Shown: one piece after another, positions 16,701 to 18,924 of the stretch
Layout of the letters: each line of letters opens with the position of its first letter
Position numbering within the stretch: position 1 is the first letter of the stretch
Source of the DNA: Flavobacteriales bacterium
Lineage (GTDB): Bacteria; Bacteroidota; Bacteroidia; Flavobacteriales_D; Sanyastnellaceae
Direction of reading: 5' to 3'
Assembly: GCA_947457325.1 (NCBI GenBank)
Contig: CANGVU010000003.1
Span: 1 to 18,924 of the forward strand
Length of the DNA stretch: 18,924 nucleotides
Translations under genes and position numbers: made by a program
Notes under the pieces: generated by a model
Told to the model about the DNA's origin: nothing
The model's input: the letters and a program-made list of their open reading frames with translations, nothing else
Database searches by the model: none

Positions 16701-17742
16701 TGCTACAGCAGGTCCTGTATCTATCGTTGTTTCTTACTTGAGAGCTTCTGAAGCGGATATCATGCCTTACACGAACTACACTGGAGTTTACAATACAACT
16801 TGTCAAAACTTCAAAGCTAAGTTCCGTGCCAACTCTACAGGTTACACGGTTAAGCGTTGGGCTGATCAAACAGCAGCCAATGACGCTGTAGCGACAGGAA
16901 CTGGAACTCCAGCTTATGTTTTTGCAATCCCTCCAGGAACAGGAACGGTTGCTTCAACTATTTGTCAGTTGGGTAGATTGTTACCTGCTAACATTGCGAG
17001 CGGAGCTGCGGTGACTTATTATGTTACAGTTGATGCTACATACAACTTGTCAGATGCTGCTGGAAACATGAATGCTTTAACAGCAATGGGTTCAGTTGTT
17101 TCAGCAATTGGATTAAATTCTGAAGCTGATTTGAATGTGCGTACTAGCGATCGTTGCCCAGTATCTAAAATCGTGGCAACTGGTACTATTGCAACCAATC
17201 GTTCAGTTTGCGGAGTACGCAATTATGACTATGAGTTTGCTATGGTATTGCCAAGCGTAAGTTTACCTGTAAACGCATCTGGTCCTGTTGGCGGCTCTCG
17301 TATCCTAGCCATCAGCACTGTACCTGGAATCGGAAATGGTCAAACCTATGATGTTCGCATTCGTGCTAAGCATTTGGATAACGTGACCAATTCTAACTAC
17401 GGAACAACTGCATGTGTTAAAACCACTGGTGTAGCTGGTATGCCAACCATCGAAGATGAAGGCGTTATCGCTGAGCGTTCTTTCAATGGTGTTACAACTA
17501 GCATCTATCCTAACCCCAACAATGGTTCTAGTGTAAACTTGAACGTTGATGGAATGGAAGGTGAATTGCAAGTAAGCATCACTGATGCAACTGGTCGTAT
17601 GGTTTATAGCAACCGCTACATCGTAGAAGGTGCAATGAATACTACTATGGACTTTGGTCAGACTTTGGCTGGCGGATTGTACATGGTTGAAATGGTTCAA
17701 AACGGTCAATTGAACACCATGAGAATGGTGGTTAACCGATAA
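10792..17742 (+). CDS. Giant multidomain surface protein with T9SS type A sorting domain
   Basis: A 2316-residue exported protein, probably a cell-surface adhesin or matrix protein. Rough layout: long signal peptide (hydrophobic core about 40-51, cleavage near SFA-Q at 56); jelly-roll/MAM-like domain with paired Trp/Cys (57-212); FN3 (214-307); GEVED 1 ending GETEDY (308-446); Ig-like segments with CPG-type starts (449-740); nidogen-like domain with GIPIGFNFNFFG...TNGLVMFG and VGLQD (743-966); Ig-like segment (about 1045-1130); GEVED 2 (1131-1297); two FN3 (1301-1404, 1405-1500); GEVED 3 ending GQTEDY (1501-1664); Ig-like (1668-1855); pre-peptidase-like beta-sandwich with DNEISLYEG and LVPGQSYFFSV (1856-1986); conserved Cys-containing region (1987-2220); T9SS sorting domain (2235-2316) with SIYPNPNNG, GLYMVEM and the VVNR end. 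No catalytic motif is visible. It is flanked by its own promoter and terminator, so it is probably monocistronic. Start: the only Met before the hydrophobic core. Confidence 0.93.
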   Translation: MKYLDSIPWESPTIKVFSNERSCAKNQTSSSLLTFLRSIALTLFVLLSIASDSFAQLTPTTWNFAANSTGWTGNFTRSTATNATMCGSAGMRRNLYNFATTGNLVTPVLPGTNNAGLVTISYNYKAANYNSPFGAVNPWGSFNVQYGSTATGPWTTFATVSQETQTGSCLTKTHTFTPPLGNVFIKFDCFWTAGDYYLSFDDVQVVSQGAAPSCFAPTALTNSGLSISGATISWTAPATAPSSGYDFELRTSGAAGSGSSGLSLSGGTANTTYTFTGLAANTNYTLYVRSNCGGSDVSAWASTTFFTGYCQATGTSSSTQITSVALNGISSLTNTSAGNAGYGNFSAQSFQTEASGVVSWTIASTGGPGLAIWVDWNNNLTFETSERMYNSAAYVSSPTSGTFTVPVGTASGSYRLRIVADYNGTSPVSCPSNINGETEDYSLTIVPACSGTPSTPTVSESASAICPGQTFTFTGSNYGAFSGITKQWKVSSVSGGPYTDIVGATSNNYTTPAMTVSGSYYYVVQSTCTASGLTSQSNETYVSVYNNPNVVISGPNGGAFCGTQEMTASGASTYTWAPANRVSATTGTSVFFVGTSNSSITVTGVNANGCTATSPAFAVTYTAPTDITLTSSVTNFCGTGGTAVITATSGAAYTYTYDVGGGDATLSNAAAASVDANMTVTSAIRVTGNEATTGCSSQAVKSVGVYPLPTATVTTTASGVCPGTAATINSGLSAGNFTVSSIPWAATTAPANAGVLMNNGTAVTALSGGSLDDGGWGGIPIGFNFNFFGTNFSSLACGTNGLVMFGTVPGYTTSPGQLGQYSFSGSATNCTPAGPGTGRYFPNCNNPGNIIALMAADGHAGTSTNGSIKYWTEGYAPNRIFNLKYNNYNFYSANPQFTATLRLYETTGIVDILIDSKTYSNTAIVGLQDATKTIGAVAPNRPTSSTNTVAAWTVAAGSGEAWRFSPPANYAVNWFANGTQLPAQVTSPSNGFNEFSYAVSPSVTTDYSIIYTNTLTGCANSAGSAEVTMEVLSSTAPTGVTTIATDSTVCSGIGFDLSTSFTGITDGQTYQWQVSTDAGLTWNDILDDTLITAIGITQTVASSYRIGISQCGGTVAYSSPLAVSLNPYQDCYCTPGYTTGTGVGDLISNVEIAGTTLSNNTGFVQGTPSFTYYTGQANYTASLLPSSSYTVNVSTGEWGSQGFAAWIDYNDDGIFTTSTDPLLNERIGFTPTTIGTGVTTGQINASASFTITLACTPPAGDHRMRVRCAYATNGGNIDPCLTYSYGETEDYLVTIQAAPTCPNPGAMTVPSATINANDVTLQWLTGCSTATNYDFEYGPAGFTAGTGTTVSGTVALSATGDTATYVLSGLNSLTDYTVYYRANCGTGDYSAWSLVPTNFTTAPSCFPPSAVTVTNVTTSGATVTWTSNPLSPSANYQYILSETNTAPVNGVVAGTVDLAGTTVTLTGLTSMTTYYMWVRSDCGSGDRSVWTSVATIAVNPCMPGYTTGTAAGDMIARVAITGTTLSNYSGFAAGDPSYEYFAPNTDSTTATMNAGGTYTVNVSTGEWGDQGFAAWIDYNDDGIFTTSVDPALNERIGYTNGTIGTGLTTGQINASASFTINLGCTPPVGTHRMRVRCVYAQNGSLVDPCNTQSYGQTEDYMVNIAGIVPFTPTFTASSATACTGATAAVVYTTQAGQTSYTWSYLDNANNALVSGTDYSVTYSATNESSTVTWLTAGARKVQVNYNNPAGCSSTGAATTNTTVTLQTVPGSLLFAANASNTGGTITYNATGAIGSTAGGWQRSIDGGTTWTAISPNGSNSYTFNNLTVETKFRVLVTNGTCSTLPTNVITGYVPGAGVANAVAVNTIGQFGTGVQTSYTTNLANIAGNEVWYSFTAGANAIRISVVGASGVADDNEISLYEGPASTPMIPLMTENDVTLSSSVTEKGSEILLTDQLVPGQSYFFSVKNNNATAGPVSIVVSYLRASEADIMPYTNYTGVYNTTCQNFKAKFRANSTGYTVKRWADQTAANDAVATGTGTPAYVFAIPPGTGTVASTICQLGRLLPANIASGAAVTYYVTVDATYNLSDAAGNMNALTAMGSVVSAIGLNSEADLNVRTSDRCPVSKIVATGTIATNRSVCGVRNYDYEFAMVLPSVSLPVNASGPVGGSRILAISTVPGIGNGQTYDVRIRAKHLDNVTNSNYGTTACVKTTGVAGMPTIEDEGVIAERSFNGVTTSIYPNPNNGSSVNLNVDGMEGELQVSITDATGRMVYSNRYIVEGAMNTTMDFGQTLAGGLYMVEMVQNGQLNTMRMVVNR
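14182..14685 (+). repeat. Intragenic GEVED module, copy A
   Basis: Codes for GEVED 2 of the giant protein. Nearly the same peptide runs recur 1107 nt downstream, including YTVNVSTGEWG, QGFAAWIDYNDDGIFTTS, LNERIG, TTGQINASASFTI and HRMRVRC. DNA is also conserved, for example the 13 nt at 14408-14420 are identical to 15515-15527. The DxNDDG loop resembles a calcium-binding loop. Confidence 0.85.
15292..15783 (+). repeat. Intragenic GEVED module, copy B
   Basis: Codes for GEVED 3 of the giant protein and is the partner of the copy at 14182-14685, with two FN3 modules between them. The N-terminal third has diverged while the central calcium-loop strand pair is almost unchanged, which suggests duplication followed by selection, or gene conversion of the central part. 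Confidence 0.85.
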
Positions 17743-17762
17743 GATCATTCTGATATCTGATG

Positions 17763-17789
17763 AAAGGGCGCCCAACGGGCGCCCTTTTT
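17763..17789 (+). terminator. Rho-independent terminator of the giant protein gene
   Basis: Perfect 11-bp stem AAAGGGCGCCC/GGGCGCCCTTT (17763-17773, 17777-17787), loop AAC, then a T-tract (17785-17789), 20 nt after the stop codon. Confidence 0.93.
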
Positions 17790-17828
17790 GTTTGTCATAA
17801 ACACAAGACATCGTTAAATAGACCCAAT

Positions 17829-17857
17829 AAAAAAAGGACCCATTATGGGCCCTCTTT
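17829..17857 (-). terminator. Rho-independent terminator of the distal lipoprotein gene
   Basis: On the - strand AAAGAGGGCCCA (17857-17846), loop TAA and TGGGTCCTTTTT form a 12-bp stem with two G-U pairs, followed by a T7 run. It lies about 37 nt beyond the lipoprotein stop. Together with the + strand terminator at 17763 it insulates the convergent genes. Between it and the stop codon, ACTAAAA is repeated three times (17861-17881). Confidence 0.85.
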
Positions 17858-17893
17858 CAAACTAAAAACTAAAAACTAAAAGGAAAACGTCAA

Positions 17894-18316
17894 TTAAAAC
17901 TCAAACTTGTACTGCGTAACTTCAGATTGGTAAGTATAATCCAACCACAAGTCTTTATTTGTCAAACGAACAATGCGCATTGCGTCACGATATCCGTCGC
18001 TGTCTTTCATGATCAAAGAATCATCTTTGAATTCCCAAGTAAAGCCTGCGGTCTCCATCGCAGAATCACCTGGATAAAACTCTTTCATAGTCCCTGACCC
18101 ATCCTTTTCAAAAATTAAGCGCAAGTCATACCCTGATGGAAGCGTCGGCTCACCTGCAATAGTAGTTGCACCATTCACAGTAATTTCTTTGATTTTCCAA
18201 TCTCCCGCCAAACGACCTTTTTTCGATCTTAAGGAGAAACCTGGCCCTTCTTCGTAACGACCACAAGATGCCAAAACCAATAGTCCTGAACCCATGAATA
18301 AAAAAACTTTTTTCAT
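17894..18316 (-). CDS. Lipocalin-like lipoprotein (paralogue 1)
   Basis: A 140-residue lipoprotein: MKKVFLFMGSG, lipobox LASC (Cys18), then GRYEEGPGFSLRSKKGRL, which is almost identical in the neighbouring paralogue. The mature part, LAGDWKIKEI...LIFEKDGS...FTWEFKDDSLIM...MRIVRLTNKDLWLD, has the strand order and W/F-DG/L-T-L landmarks of small Bacteroidota lipocalin-like domains. An in-frame ATG at 18334 would add MYKLNE but lies at the expected transcription start of the upstream promoter box, so 18316 is preferred. Function unknown; possibly an outer-membrane-anchored binding protein. It forms a tandem pair with the gene at 18454. Confidence 0.85.
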   Translation of the reverse strand: MKKVFLFMGSGLLVLASCGRYEEGPGFSLRSKKGRLAGDWKIKEITVNGATTIAGEPTLPSGYDLRLIFEKDGSGTMKEFYPGDSAMETAGFTWEFKDDSLIMKDSDGYRDAMRIVRLTNKDLWLDYTYQSEVTQYKFEF

Positions 18317-18337
18317 TTCATTTAATTTGTACACGAA

Positions 18338-18366
18338 TAAACATAGAAATCATAGAAATATCCAAA
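18338..18366 (-). promoter_or_regulatory. Putative promoter of lipoprotein paralogue 1
   Basis: On the - strand TTTG (18366-18363), a 17-nt spacer and TATGTTTA (18345-18338) resemble the -33/-7 arrangement of Bacteroidota, 21 nt before the ATG at 18316. The spacer contains an exact tandem 9-nt repeat (CATAGAAAT on the + strand, 18342-18350 and 18351-18359). Confidence 0.5.
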
Positions 18367-18386
18367 TTTGAACATCGCTTCAGCTC

Positions 18387-18433
18387 AAAAATACTCCTTT
18401 TGGAGTAGAAAAAAAGCCGCTCAATGAGCGGCC
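18387..18433 (-). terminator. Tandem terminators after lipoprotein paralogue 2
   Basis: On the - strand a GC-rich stem GCCGCTC/GAGCGGC (18432-18426, 18422-18416, loop ATT) is followed by T7. Immediately after comes a second hairpin, TACTCC/GGAGTA (18407-18402, 18397-18392, loop AAAA), followed by a second T run. The first begins about 21 nt after the stop codon at 18454. The double structure should strongly separate the two paralogues. Confidence 0.85.
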
Positions 18434-18453
18434 TTGGATGAAAAATAAAACGA

Positions 18454-18888
18454 TTATTTCGATTCAAATTTATACTGAACCACTTCTTTTTGTCCATTGT
18501 AAGTATCGGTCAAATCAAACCAAAACTCTTTGTTGGTTAATCGAACAATTCTAAATGCCTCTCTGTAACCATCAGAATATTTGTTTACCAATGAATCATC
18601 CTTGAATTCCCAGGTACCCGTTTCTGGCGTACTTGGGGTATCCGAATAAGTTGAACTAAGAGAGAATTTACCATCCTTCTCGAAAGTAAAATTCAGTTCA
18701 TACCCCGCTGGCAATGTAGGAACTCCATCAACGGTGGTTGACCCATTAATCTTAATTTCAGTAACCTTCCAATCTCCAGCCAAACGGGCCTTCTTGGATC
18801 TTAAAGTAAAACCGGGACCTTCTTCATAACGTCCGCAAGAGGCCAATAACAATAGGCCTGCACTCAAAATAAATAAACCTTTTTTCAT
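18454..18888 (-). CDS. Lipocalin-like lipoprotein (paralogue 2)
   Basis: A 144-residue lipoprotein: MKKGLFILSAG, lipobox LASC (Cys18), then GRYEEGPGFTLRSKKARLAG, nearly the same as the neighbour. Shared landmarks are GDWKVTEIKING, TLPAGYELNFTFEKDG, TWEFKDDSL, DGYREAFRIVRLTNKEFW and the C-terminal VQYKFESK. The main difference is the middle segment after the DG turn (KFSLSSTYSDTPSTPETG), where the two proteins barely match. It is 137 nt upstream of paralogue 1 with tandem terminators in between, so the pair arose by tandem duplication but is probably transcribed separately. Function unknown. Confidence 0.86.
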   Translation of the reverse strand: MKKGLFILSAGLLLLASCGRYEEGPGFTLRSKKARLAGDWKVTEIKINGSTTVDGVPTLPAGYELNFTFEKDGKFSLSSTYSDTPSTPETGTWEFKDDSLVNKYSDGYREAFRIVRLTNKEFWFDLTDTYNGQKEVVQYKFESK

Positions 18889-18907
18889 TTGTATAGTATA
18901 ATTTAAA

Positions 18908-18915
18908 CAAATCTA
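18908..18915 (-). promoter_or_regulatory. Putative -7 box of lipoprotein paralogue 2
   Basis: TAGATTTG on the - strand matches TAnnTTTG exactly and lies 19 nt before the ATG at 18888. The -33 region is outside the window. An overlapping weaker match TATTTTAG is at 18920-18913. Confidence 0.45.
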
Positions 18916-18924
18916 AAATACTAC

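Noticed and set aside
18387..18433. Two adjacent hairpins considered as a riboswitch or small RNA
   Set aside because: Each hairpin is followed by a T run on the same strand and they directly follow a stop codon, so tandem terminators explain them better.

Overview
The window looks like a chromosomal segment of a Bacteroidota member, probably Flavobacteriia- or Crocinitomicaceae-like. The evidence is a 2316-residue secreted protein ending in a type IX secretion (T9SS) type A sorting domain with a YPNP motif, several lipoproteins with short MKK signals, GEVED domains, and promoter-like boxes of the TAnnTTTG type instead of classical -10/-35 boxes. Shine-Dalgarno sequences are mostly weak. No rRNA, tRNA, CRISPR array, transposase or phage gene is visible.

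Left part, + strand (1-1460): the 3' end of a Cys-rich gene whose visible start resembles the DGSC-type repeats of marine Bacteroidota, then a small lipoprotein and a small outer-membrane beta-barrel protein. The three are tightly packed, likely one transcription unit, and end at a perfect hairpin terminator that also serves the convergent efflux operon.

Efflux operon, - strand (7929 down to 1479): TetR-family regulator, TolC-like outer membrane channel, lipidated membrane fusion protein and RND permease. The junctions are a 4-nt overlap, a 4-nt gap and a 13-nt gap. Together they encode a complete tripartite drug or solute efflux pump with its own repressor. An inverted repeat upstream of the regulator, beside a putative promoter, is a candidate autoregulatory operator.

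Housekeeping block, - strand (10648 down to 8021): a CPBP/CAAX-type membrane protease, PRPP synthase (prs) and ribosomal protein L25 (rplY), closed by a strong terminator. Between prs and rplY lies a purine-rich 8-nt repeat array surrounding a GTAG-hairpin that matches the layout of REP elements.

Right part: the giant T9SS-exported surface protein (+, 10792-17742) is built from FN3, Ig-like, GEVED and nidogen-like modules, with a recently duplicated GEVED module. It is followed by a terminator. Two tandem paralogous lipocalin-like lipoproteins lie on the - strand (18316 to 17894 and 18888 to 18454), each apparently with its own promoter and terminator.

I see no convincing new multi-gene system. 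The most unusual points are the REP-like/minisatellite insertion between prs and rplY, the RND permease with two extra membrane segments, and the module duplication inside the giant surface protein.
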